This document shows positions 23,905 through 35,800 of a DNA stretch of 64,000 nucleotides, one piece after another. Below the pieces are notes generated by a model. That model searched no databases and was not told the DNA's origin. It was given only the letters and a program-made list of their open reading frames with translations. The stretch lies in contig JAQSEB010000082.1 of NCBI GenBank assembly GCA_030063045.1, forward strand, positions 496,001-560,000, in the 5' to 3' direction. This DNA comes from Pratylenchus scribneri (taxonomy: Eukaryota > Nematoda > Chromadorea > Rhabditida > Pratylenchidae). Within the stretch, counting starts at the first letter, position 1, and each line of letters opens with the position of its first letter. The position numbers and the translations under genes were made by a program.

Positions 23905-26900
23905 TTAATCAATTAGGCGTAGGGCAATTTTCAATTTCATTCGCATCATTCGGCTCAAATTCTTCAGCTCCCATTTCACTTGGCCATCCCGTTCAATTTT
24001 GACGGCACCCTCTTCTGCCAACAATGGAGAACACATTTTGATTCGAGGCAGCAAATATTCGCCAACATCTGTGAAAATTCATAAATTCTGATTTATTTAG
24101 GCTTTTTAAGACTTGCCATTTTCCACTCGAATTTCAAAATTTCGATTGGCAAAATATTCGTAAACCAATGTTTGGCCTTTTTTCGCCTCCAATTCTTTCA
24201 CATAGCATTCACCGGCTCCAATCAGACAATGTTCATATTGGACCCCATGGATGCCGTGCCGTTCCCAAATTTCGCCGTCCCTCTGTATGGGTAGAATTGT
24301 TGAATTCTTTTTAATAAATTTAATAATTGGAGAATATTTAATTTGTTGAAAAAAATATTGAAAATACAGAAAAAGATTATTGAAAAGTTTTTAATATATC
24401 TCGTCAAAATTCATCATTTGATTATATTTTTGTTTAGGTTTAATCAATTCTAATATAGTTTTAGACGTTGGTTTAAAGTTTAAACACCCTTTAATTGTTG
24501 ACCAAACCGTAACAAATTATATACAATTCAATGCGTCTTTTTGACCAGTTCTATCTAATATTGGGTATATTTGTTTTGTCAATGTTGGAAAATCAGTTAA
24601 ACCATTAAACTATTTTGGTTTTATGTTCTATTTTTCGTAGAAATTTGTCCCCCTTCCACCAACCAAAAATTCATCCTTTCCATATTCCAATGAGGCATTG
24701 CATCCCGTTTCCGGGCAATCGGCATTTTCAATCACTTTTGTGCCACCAAATGCCACTGGGATTGCATCCGGCGAAATCCACTTTTGTATATCCAAATGGG
24801 TGGTGGCAATGTTGAATCGGCTGAGCACTTTTGCCGGCAACAAAATTGACATAATCTAAAATGAATGGAATTTAATGCCAACAATTTTTGAATGCCAACT
24901 TTCATGAGAGGACTCAAAATGCGAGGCGGATTGACAATCACAACTTGGCTAAGCATTTCCGAATAGAATGACATCAGAATGCCGACACGGGCTTCGAATA
25001 TTCGATTGATTGGTGCCATCGGGTTCACATATTGGAGAATGGCCATTTGGCCCATATCTTTATATTATTGTGGGGAGGGAGGACATAGGTTTGGATATGT
25101 CAAAATAGATCATCAATCAATTTTAATGATTTTATTATCAAATTAAAGCGCAGACTTTTGGCTATCAAATAATATTAATTTTATTTAATTTGGTTCTGAA
25201 ATGATGGAATTATGACCAAAAAAAACAATCTAGAATGACCTTTACAATGGATTAGAGAAATTTTCATTGATTTTTGGTCATAATTCCATCAATTTTGAAC
25301 CAAATTAAGATAAAATTAATATCATTTGATAGCCAAAAGTTTGCTCTTTAATTTGATAATAAAATATCAAAATTGGTTAAGTCCTTGATGAGTTATTATA
25401 AACGGCGATAAGTTGGCAAGATAAATATTGTATTTCAAATGAGCGGATCGGGCATTAACAAATATCCCAGGATTTAGATTAATAAAATTTTTATACTGCG
25501 GGGCTAATCTCTCTCTGTAGAACATTTTGATTTCAAAATGATTGATCAAATTGAATTTATTAAGTAAATTATGGCCAAAAACAAAAATTTGCCCGAATTT
25601 CTCGATAAATTTTTATGTAATTTTCACTAAAATCCATCAATTTTTCTCTAATCTATTTAGCTTAATCAGGGGCTATACGGTACCAAATTTGTTTTCACTT
25701 ATTTGACTTGGTCTGAAAAATTTAAAGTGCGCAAATTTTGTTCCACCCAAAATGTGGACTCACCAAAAATGCAAACTCCATAGGATCGTTTGCCAGTTTT
25801 CTTCTCATTCTCCAAAACCAATTGAAGGAAAAATTCGCAGGATCGCATGAAACAATGCAGAAAATCACTGGAACGAATCACTTTGCATGCCTTCATTTTG
25901 GATGGTAGGTCATTTGGATTTATTCCTTTCTCCTGCTTACCTTCAAGGCATCACTGACGCCAGTTTCCACAAAAACCATTCCATTATCGTAGGAATTAAT
26001 CCAGGAGGTCATTGGCTTTAAAATTTAAATTAAATTGGATAATTATATTAAAAATAGGCCAAAGAATGCGAAAGAGAGTAATGGAGTACCGCCGATTGAA
26101 TAGCTTTTGTTTTTTTTTTTTTGGTAATATCTAAATAAGAAAGTAACCAATTAAGGAAGGCAATATGTCATTGTAAAGCGGTGAATATCCTCTAAAAAGT
26201 GGCCTCACTTATTTTTTTGGAAAATATATAAAATTTGTAAAATAAGCAGCTTTACCTCCATTCAATCAGAAAATGCGAGTTTATTATATTTAAAGGCTGA
26301 AACTTTTATAAAAGAAGAATTCATAAAATTTCTAATAACCAAATTGTAGAGGATACTTTGGGCTTTCCAATGTTATATCGCCTCCCAAGATTGTTTGTTA
26401 CCTCAATTAGCTAATAAAGTCAAAAAATAACTCAGTTACTTAATTACTCAATTTCCCTTAATTAGAAATGATGGCATTTCTCATTAGTCCAAAAATTAAA
26501 TTTAATCCTTCCTCCATATTTTGATGCATTTCGATCCCAACATGATGGATAAAAACATAATTGGCCATAAAATTAAGGCAAAAAAGATTTAAAAAAACAG
26601 CTTGAATTTACCTATTCTATTATGTCTTTTTTTAATTATAATTTTTACCAAATCTACTAATTCTTTATTCAAATCAATTCAACCCATCATTTAATGGAGT
26701 ATCCCAATAATTTATTCCACCCACTTTACTCTGAGTGAACACTCCATAATAACGGAGCATGTCCGGCCTCGAAAAGAATCCATCGAAGCCTTCCGGTTCT
26801 AGGCCAGGGGCAAATTTTTTAATTGAATTCATAAATATAATTTTGGCGCTTACTATCAAGGCCCAATGCCTTCCGGTTTTTCAGGTATTCCCCAATCCAT

Positions 26901-27031
26901 TCCACGCATTTGGTCACATCATCCTCATATGCGTCCAACCATCGGTCCAAATTGAAATCGGTGCATTCCGCCGAGGGCAATTTCCCTTCCAATCTTTCCA
27001 ACAATTCACGGCGCTTTTCAGCCCGAGTCAT
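23905..27031 (-). CDS. SEC14-like lipid-transfer protein: CRAL-TRIO domain plus C-terminal GOLD domain
   Basis: Eight exons join in phase: 27031-26854, 26798-26725, 26015-25941, 25890-25764, 25057-24900, 24855-24664, 24282-24117 and 24068-23905. The N-terminus (CTDFNLDRWLDAYEDDV) is the CRAL-TRIO N-helix region. The lipid-binding fold follows: SCEFFLQLVLENEKKTGKRS, LQYVNPMAPINRIFEARVGI, SQVVIVNPPRILSPL, then a SILLPAKVLSRFNIATTH segment and AIPVAFGG. The last two exons match a GOLD domain (ECYVKELEAKKGQTLVYEY ... SPLLAEEGAVKIERDGQV), although the usual DNS-type strand near the end is not recognisable. The architecture is that of the nematode CTG (CRAL-TRIO + GOLD) proteins, which carry hydrophobic ligands or phosphoinositides and act at Golgi/endosomal membranes. 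Odd: intron 7 (24116-24069) has a GC donor. The exon 2 donor was chosen as AAA|GTGGGT because the frame stops otherwise. Confidence 0.85.
24395..24600. mobile_element. C-family element, copy 1 (partial)
   Basis: In an intron of the CRAL-TRIO/GOLD gene. It holds the block 'ccctttaattgttgaccaaa' and the flanks 'atcatttgattata' and 'attcaatgcgtct', but lacks clear outer ends. Confidence 0.65.
25095..25415. mobile_element. B-family foldback element, copy 2
   Basis: In an intron of the CRAL-TRIO/GOLD gene. Right arm 'gttaagtccttgatgagtt' is intact; the left arm is diverged. Confidence 0.8.
26080..26420. mobile_element. A-family foldback element, copy 7
   Basis: In an intron of the CRAL-TRIO/GOLD gene. 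Left arm 'taaccaattaaggaaggca'; right arm 'tatcgcctcccaagattg'. Confidence 0.75.
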
Positions 27032-29846
27032 TTTCAAGGAAGAATCGACAAGAAAATCGGAGGCGAATGTGAAAAGTGGGGTTGGATTGGATATTGGAGG
27101 ATATTGGATGGGATCTGGGATGGATTGAAAGGATGCGAAATGGATGGACGGGATTGGAAGTTTGAATGAAGAATTGAATGGATGGACTGCCTTTTAGGAA
27201 TATATGAGGATTAGGGGAAGTTGGAGAAAGGAAGGAAGAAATGGGCGAAAACTGGATAATTCGCACAAGAATGAATATTGGAAAGTGGCAATTCCGAAAA
27301 TATGTTGGGTGTTCCACGGGAATCGGGAATTATTTTCCTTTAAAAGAGGGGAATGGGAGGCGGCAATTCGCTCCCTGAGGCAACAATCATCACATTTTCT
27401 TCTCTTTTATTCATCATCAATTTTTCATTTAATTTTTCCTATTCATCATCAGCCGGTACCAATTCTCCTCCCAAATTTGATTTTTTTATTCCCATTTTTT
27501 CCAATTTGTGTGCATTTGCATTATTAATCTTGATTCCATCTTAATCTTTGTTTTTTTTTTCATTCAAAAACAACTTGTCCTTTATATTTGAAGGAAAAAA
27601 CAGCCAGCATTGTGCATTATGATTTATGAAGAAATGATGATTAATTAGGAGAGAACATGAATGAATAAAAGGGCAAAATATTATTAAATTATAAATGAAT
27701 TAGAAATAAAAAGGGCACAATATTATTTTATTAATAAATTGTTGTGATGAACTTTTTATGTTTATTGTATTTGCACTTTTATTGTTTAATTTTTTAATCC
27801 GAATAAAAAAAACTAGACAATTCTTCTAAATATTTAATTTTCTTTTAGAATAATAAAGTATAAAACATTAAGAAAAAGAATATCAAAAAACATTAATCCA
27901 ACTTTTCATTTGTTCATCAAATGGCGATCGCTTAGAAACAGATTGGTGATTGGTGTTCTTTAAATGATAAAAGTATTTGCATTTTTAAAGAAATAAAAAA
28001 TAATATTATATAATAAAAAAAGTTTTAAGATTTTTAACATTATATTTCTTTATTAAATTTTAATAATTTAATGGAACAATTGTAAAACAGGCGGAATTAT
28101 TTGGGGCAATTGTAAAACAGGCGGAATTATTTGGGGCAATTGTAAAACAGGCGGAATTATTTGGGGCAATTGTAAAACAGGCGGAATTATTTGGGGCAAT
28201 TGTAAAACAGGCGGAATTATGTTTGGGGCAATTGTAAAACAGGCGGAATTATTTGGGGCAATTGTAAAACAGGCGGAATTATGTTTGGGGCAATTGTAAA
28301 ACAGGCGGAATTATGTTTGGGGCAATTGTAAAACAGGCGGAATTATTTGGGGCAATTGTAAAACAGGCGGAATTATTTGGGGCAATTGTAAAACAGGCGG
28401 AATTATGTTTGGGGCAATTGTAAAACAGGCGGAATTATTTGGGGCAATTGTAAAACAGGCGGAATTATTTGGGGCAATTGTAAAACAGGCGGAATTATGT
28501 TTGGGGCAATTGTAAAACAGGCGGAATTATGTTTGGGGCAATTGTAAAACAGGCGGAATTATTTGGGGCAATTGTAAAATAGGCCGAATTAAAATGAAGA
28601 GAAAAAAGGATACACGATACAGTATTAATTCGCTAAAAAGTGCAAAGTGGAAATGTAAAATTGGACCTCTAGCCTGCAGCTATAATCAAAATTCTTATTC
28701 TCTCACTCTCATTTATTATTTTCTTATTTTATTAATACAAAATTTGAGTGGTTTTTAATGCCATTTTCACATTTTTTGAACTTAACACATAAATAAAATG
28801 TTGGCTTTTAAGTTTAGATTTTTTGTAGAATATAAATGATTATCTTGAATATCTCTTAATAAAAGATTTTTTCAGTAATTTCCATTAAATTGGCAAAACA
28901 AATTTGTAGTTAATTTTGTTCATCATTTTTACAGCCACATTTTGCAAATTTTACCTCTGATTCATTCATTTATTCTCAGTCCAAATGAATTTGTGTTATT
29001 ACAAAATTTTTGTTGTGAATTGAGTTGTTTAAAAAATGGGTTGATAAAAGCTAATTTTTTCCATCGTTGGATGAAGAAGCTATGCAAAATCAGCAGGACC
29101 CAAACATTTTAATTCCACCTGTTTTACCCCACTTTTTAATTCCATCTTCTTGTTTGCCTCTAAAAATAAGAAGATTCTATATAATTTTTATTTTTTTATT
29201 CCATTATATATGATAAAAACTAAGAAATTTATCGAGAAAAATAGTAGAATACTTTTTTATATTATATTTTTAATATACAAAATCTTAAACAAAAAATATA
29301 AATGAAAAAAAAAACAAAATACAAATATTCCTTGGCAAATCAAAATTTTCAAAATGCACTTTTATTTATTTACGTTTTTAATTTCCAAACAAAAATTGAC
29401 AAAACAGGGCTAACGGAAAGGGGTAGGGGGACTGGCACAAAAACAACAAATCAAGCTTTTTTTTCTTTGACAAAATATTGAAGATGGGAGAATGGCCTCT
29501 GTTGTTTATTAAGCCATTTATTGTCATCATTCTCATATCCTCTCCCTCTTCTCAATCAATCCATTATTGCCATCGCCAATTGTCGATAAAGGGGAGGCTT
29601 CTTCCCACATTGGCCAAATGGCCACCTGGGCCAGTTGGCTTACTTATTTCCTTTCGATCGCCTCCGCTCAATTCTCAACTTGGTAGGGGGATGAATGCTC
29701 CTCCGAATGAAAAAGAATATTCGCCTTCTCATTCATTAGACTTCGACGATTGACAGACCCCGAGGGGAAGAAAAGAGTGGCAACAGCAGCAAAAGTATTG
29801 GATTAAAATCAAACATATATTGTTGGATTGTGAAGGAGGAAAGCAA
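27032..29846. other. Divergent intergenic region between the CRAL-TRIO/GOLD and FAM184 genes
   Basis: About 2.8 kb. It holds the 5' flanks of both genes, the 30-bp satellite at 28075-28590 and very AT-rich sequence (27.6-28.0 and 28.7-29.4 kb). No supported gene. Confidence 0.5.
28075..28590. repeat. 30-bp satellite array 1 (about 17 units)
   Basis: Units of GGGGCAATTGTAAAACAGGC followed by GGAATTATTT (30 bp), interspersed with a 33-bp variant ending in ATTATGTTT. The first unit and the last one (AAATAGGCC) are degenerate; the internal units are almost identical. Frames stay open across the array because both unit sizes are multiples of three. Confidence 0.95.
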
Positions 29847-32800
29847 TGGTGGACAGGCTCATCCGAGAGAAGGTCAGTCTTGGCCAATTGGTTTAGGACT
29901 TCTCCTATGTCCATTTGGTCCATCCTTATCCCCTCTCCTCTCCCATCAATCCCTAAATATCCCCTCATTCCCTCATTCACAGTTGCTTGGCTGTGGCCGA
30001 AATCATCAATCGGAGACAAATAATCGACTTTTAAGCAGTGCCAGTCCTGCAAGCCAACAACGGGCAATGAGCCGATCGCCGATTCGCCCGCAAAGGTAGG
30101 ACACTATTTAATATGGACAATATTTAAATTGTTCGAAAAGACAATGAAATTGCCGAAAAACATTTAAATTATGAAAAAAAGATTATAGGGAGGGTTTATC
30201 CTACATCCACAGACCATCTACCCATTGGATAGAGCTGGTCAAAATGAATTGAATGGTATATAATTTGTTATGGTTTGGTCAACAATTAAAGGGTATTAAA
30301 CGGTTTAAACCAATTTTGGTTTGGTCAATAATTAAAGGGTATTAAACGGTTTAAACCTATTTTGGTTTGGTCAATAATTAAAGGGTATTAAACGGTTTAA
30401 ATCAATTTTGGTTTAAAACTAGGTCAGAATTAGTTAAACCCAAGCCAAAACATAATCAAATGATGCGTTTTGATTAGTTCTATCGATTGATTATAAGGTT
30501 TATGGGTCTAATAAGACATACAATCGAACTGTTACAACCTTTTCTGAAATTTCAATGTTTTTTCGGCATGGAATAATCATCAATCACATAATTTTGAATA
30601 TTTAGCCAACAAGATCAGCAACAATGTTCGGCGGCATCGCCAATTGTGGGGACAAGGCCAATGGGCAGTCCGTGTCCTGCCATCACATCGTGGCCTGCGC
30701 CTCCTAGCCGAATTGACCTGAAGCCAACGGCCATTGCCCAGCCATTGTCCAGTGGTTCGCCTTCTGCCACTTTTCGTGCCTTCCCCTCTGTTGTGCCACT
30801 TCATCAACATCCGCCCAGTCCAAATCCAACAACAAATGTGCCATCGCAACCATTTTCGTCTGCCTCACCTCAATTGGCCCTGAACAGTTCTCGTTTGGAA
30901 TTGCCACCTGCTGAAGATAATAGCAGTGTCCATTTACTCTCAATGTTGAGGGCAATGGCCGCTGGATCGGCACCGCCTGGGGCAGGAGGAGGAGGAGGTG
31001 AGGAAACAAGCGTGAAATGCCAATTTTGGTTATCATTGAATTTAGAAGCAAAAGGAAGCTTAATAAGCCTATAGTAATTTAGTGAGCCTTGATGGGATTG
31101 GATGCTACCGAAATAGGAATATTATTGAATCTTCGAGCCATTCTTTTGGTAATATATCAAGAAGGAAAAAACCAATTTGGGAAGGCGATATGCTATTCAG
31201 AAGCCCAAAGTGCCCTTTAAAAAGTGGCCAAATTAATTTTATGAAAAGTTTAAGTAATTTATAAAATAACGGCTTTTTCCTCATTCACATAGGAAATTAG
31301 AGAGTTTATTATATTCAGAGATATTCAATTTTCTCTAAAGCGGGAATTTATTAAATTAAAATGCCATTTTCTAGAGGATACTTTGGGCTTTTCAATGATA
31401 TATTTCTTTCTCGAATTGGCAAATCTTTCATTGAGTTATGGCCAGAAGAATGGCGGTACTCAATAGATGGTATTCCATTCAATTATTGCCTCGGGGAATG
31501 TTGACGAATAAAACAAATAAAAACTTTTAATTGATTTTTAGGGAGTCCAGGTGGCGGCTGGGGACGTGAATCCGAATTGCGTCAAAAAATTCAAGCATTG
31601 GAGGAAATTGTGGCAGAATATGAGCGACAAAAATTCAATGTTTTGGGAACATTTTCCGACTTTCGGGAACGAGTGGCTGAAAGGGAACGACGCCTGGAGG
31701 CCGAATATTCCTCCCGAATAATTGATTTGAGTGAGGAGGTTTTGGGCGCCAAAAAGGATTTCGAGGAGAGAATGAAAAGTTTTCAATTATTGCAGGCAAA
31801 TTTAAATGAATTAATTTTGGTTTATTTGATTGAATTTAAAGGAACAATTTGAGAGGGAAAAGGAGCAAGCTTTGGAGAAATTGAGGCAAGACCATCAACG
31901 AGAAATACGGACATTGGAAGAAAGATATATTGTTTGGAAAGTGAGCATTATTATGACATAAAATAATGGAAAATTAATTTGCCGAAAAGAGTATTGAAAA
32001 TGCCGAAAAGTTAAACCCATAAAACCATATAATTAATAGATAGATATTATCAAGAAGAGGCATCATTTGATTATGATTTGGCTTGGGTTTAACCAATTCT
32101 CAATTAGTTTTAAACCATTAAACCAAAATAGGTTTAAACCGTTTAATACTCTTTAATTGTTGACTAAACCATAACAAATTATATAACATTCAATACGTTT
32201 TGACCAGCTCTATCCAATTTTTGGTATATGGTTTGTGAATTTAGTACGAAACCATTATAATTTTCGGCTATTTCAATGCTTTTTCGGCAAATTAAAAAAA
32301 AAGTATCTTAAAATAAATAATTATGAATTTATTTAAATATTTGACCAGGAACAACGATTCTCCGAGTCGCAATTGTTGAATTTGGAACAAAAGTTGGCAA
32401 AAATAAATTTTTAGAATATTTTATAATTCCCTTTGAAGATACATTTTGGAAATTCAACGATTGGAGGATGAGAGGAAAACGTTGAAGGCGGAAAGGGAAA
32501 AACTTAGCGAAAATTTTGAGGTGAAATTGCGTCGAGCCGAATCATTGTTCGAATCAGAATTGACGGCTGCAAAAATGTTGTACACTCGAGAATTGCAAGC
32601 ATTAAGGGAACATGAGGAGGCATTGAAGGATGAATTGGCCGCAAGGCAAGAAAAAATTTGAGAGGGAATTTTGGCGAAACAAGGCGTTTAAATACCTGTG
32701 GCCTTTATTTCGGTCATAGCTCAACAAATAAGCAACTAATTTTGAAAGGAAATATGCAATTCGAAAGCCCAAAATGCTCTTTAAAAAGTGGCATAATTAA

Positions 32801-35800
32801 TTTTTTGAAAATTTAAAATAATTTTTAAAATAAGAGGCTTTTCCTCTAATCAATCAGAAAATTCGAATTTATTTCTCTAAAAATATTCTTCTAATTTATG
32901 AATTCATCAAAATTCAATTATAAGCGAAATTATAGAGAAAAACTTAATCTTTCAAATAGTATATTAGCTACCAAAATTACATAATGCCTTGTTGAACTAT
33001 GGTAAAAAGAATGGCCCAGATATTGAAATAGCTGTACTGTTTGTCCTCGATTGAGAATTTGAATATATTTTGGAGGCAATTTTAGGCAAGAAGAATTCCA
33101 AGAAAGACTGGTGGAATTGCAGCATCATTCGAGGGTGGCAAAGGATGATTTAGGGAATTGCCGGGAGGAAGTGGCACATTTGGAGGAGAAATTGCGGGAA
33201 AAAGCCACCGAAATACAACGGCTGGCAAAAGAGGTAAAAACAATCATTTTTTTGGGATTAACCCTCGTAAATAAAGTTGGCCATTGCGAGAAGGCAAACG
33301 GAGGATGCGGTCCGAAGATTGGGCGAAGCCAGGGCAGAGGCCAACGAAAATTGGAAAAGGCTGGAAGAGCAAAAGGCTGAATTGGAGCAAAAAGCAGCAC
33401 AATTGGTGGTGGCAGAAGAAACCCGGGCCAAATTGGAGCTGACGGTGAAGGAATTGAGAAGGGAGGTGAAAGCGTTGGGAAATAGAGTGGATTTGTTGGA
33501 AATGGAAAGGGATGGCCTAAAGGCGCAAACCGAAAGCCAGGTAAGGAAAATGGATTCGGGAATGAATATTTTGGCCATTTTAGACCCAATTGCATGAATC
33601 ACAAACGGCCGCATTGGAAGCGGTCAGTTTTGGAAGGGATAGTGGAGAACAAATTGTCGAGCCGATATGAAGAATATCTCTGACCTATTCTTTCGGCCAT
33701 AGCTCAGCGAGGCATTAGCCAATTTGGAAAGGAAATATACCATTTTAAAGACAAAAGTATCCTCTAAAAACAGCTTTTTTAAATTTTTATGAATTCCAAA
33801 TTTTAAAAAGTTACAGGCCTGTGAATTTTATAAATCCAAATTTTCTTATTGAATAGGGGAAAAACTACTTATTTAAAAATTGTTTTAGTTTTTAAAAAAA
33901 TTAATATTGCCACTTTATAGAGGATATTTAGCGCTTTCAAATGACATATAGCCTTCATTTCCCTATTGAGATATTGCCGAAAAAACGGTTTAAATACTGA
34001 ATTTTTTTTATGAAATTATTCTGTTTTCGATTTTGAATTGTGTATTTCATTCACAGATGTTGGAATCGGTGACCAGGGAAAAAGAGAATTGCGCAGAAAG
34101 ATTCGAAGGTATTTTGGAAGGCGAAAGGGCACAAGCCGAAGAGAGGGAAAAGAATTTACGGCAAGAATTCTCGACAAAGCTGGGCGAATTGGAGGAACAA
34201 TACAATGGACTGAGGGAACATGTGGAACAGGAAAATGGCGAATTGGGGCCAGAAAATGAGGTAGGCAATTAAATTAATTGAATTTTATGATCAAAATTGT
34301 CCCAGAAACTTTGGGAGGAAATTGAGGCATTGAGGGCGGAACGAAGGGAATTGGAGGATGAATTGGATGGAAAAGAGGCGGCAAAGGTTTTTCTGAAACG
34401 AATATAGTATTTAATTTGCCGAAAAAAGATCATAAGTGCCAAAATAATTATAAAGGTTTTTTAAGGAAGGATTGTCCTAAATTCCCTAAACCAAATATAA
34501 CTAAAATTGGATGACGCATTGAATGATATAAAAATTTTTTATGGTTTGGTCAATATTTAAAGGATATTAAACGGTTTAAACCAATTTTGGTTTAATGGTT
34601 CAAAACTAATTGAGAATTGGTTAAACCCAAACTATAACATAATCAAATGATGCATCTTGAAGAGATCTATCAATATAAAGTTTATGGATTTATTATAAAA
34701 TTTAAAAGTTACAACATTTTCGATATTTTCAATTTTTTGGCAAATTAAATATTTTCCTTTTTGCGATTTTTTTAAATTTTGACGAATTAAGGTGGAAGAG
34801 ATGATCAAATTGTCAAAAGCAGTTCGAAATGTTGAACTGAAAATTAGTTTAAAAAACATCAAAGAAGAAGAGGAAGAACAAATTGAAGTGAAGGAAATAA
34901 TCGAAAGGGTTGGTTCGGGTTTAATTATATTTTTGGAAATATTTTATTATTTTAAAGTTGGGTGAATTGGAAAAAAGTGTGGAAGGAATTGTCCGGGAAA
35001 AGGAGCAAACAAAGGCAAAGCTGGAACAATTGCAGGAGGCAGGAGGCCCGGCAGAGGGAGCATGGAAAATTGTGGAAAAATTGGAAAAAGAATTGGAGGA
35101 AGAAAGGGAAAAAATGCGCGAAATTGAAAGGAAAAATGCTGAAGAAAAAGCCGAAATGGAGGAAAAATTGGAGAATGCAGAAGAAACGGAGGAAAGGATT
35201 GAGAGATTGGAAAGAGAATTGGCAGAAGCGGAAGAAAGGTTGGAAGAGGCCAGGGAAACTGCGGAACAGGAATTCAGGTGAATGGAGAAAACTCCTAAGT
35301 CATTCATTTGGCCACAACTCAACAAGGGAACAACCAATTTTGGAAGGCGATATGTCATATAAAAGCTCTAAATGTTTTCTAAAAAGTGGCAAAACTATTT
35401 TTTTTTGAAATTTAAAATAATTTGTAAAATAAACCACTTTTACTTTTAATTCAATCAGAAAATTCGAGTTTTTACATTTATAGGCCATCTAACTTTTTAA
35501 AGGGTTGATTTAATAGAAATTTAAATTAAACTACTTTTTAGAGGAAACTTTGGGTTTTCGAAAGGTACATTGCCTTTCTAGAATGGTTATTGCCTCGTCT
35601 AGCTACAAACAAAAGTAATGCGCAGGCAATGAAATGAATAGATTTTAAATTTAATTCCAAATAAAATAATAAAAAATGAGAAATTAAAAAAACTATTTGA
35701 TATATTTGAATAGAAGATTCTTTTAAAATGATATCAAATTTGTAATGAAAGATTTTGCTTGAGATTAATTTAATTATATGTGAATTTTTTAAAAATTAGC

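Noticed and set aside
28075..28590. CRISPR-like array
   Set aside because: Repeats are directly adjacent with no variable spacers, and the genome is eukaryotic.
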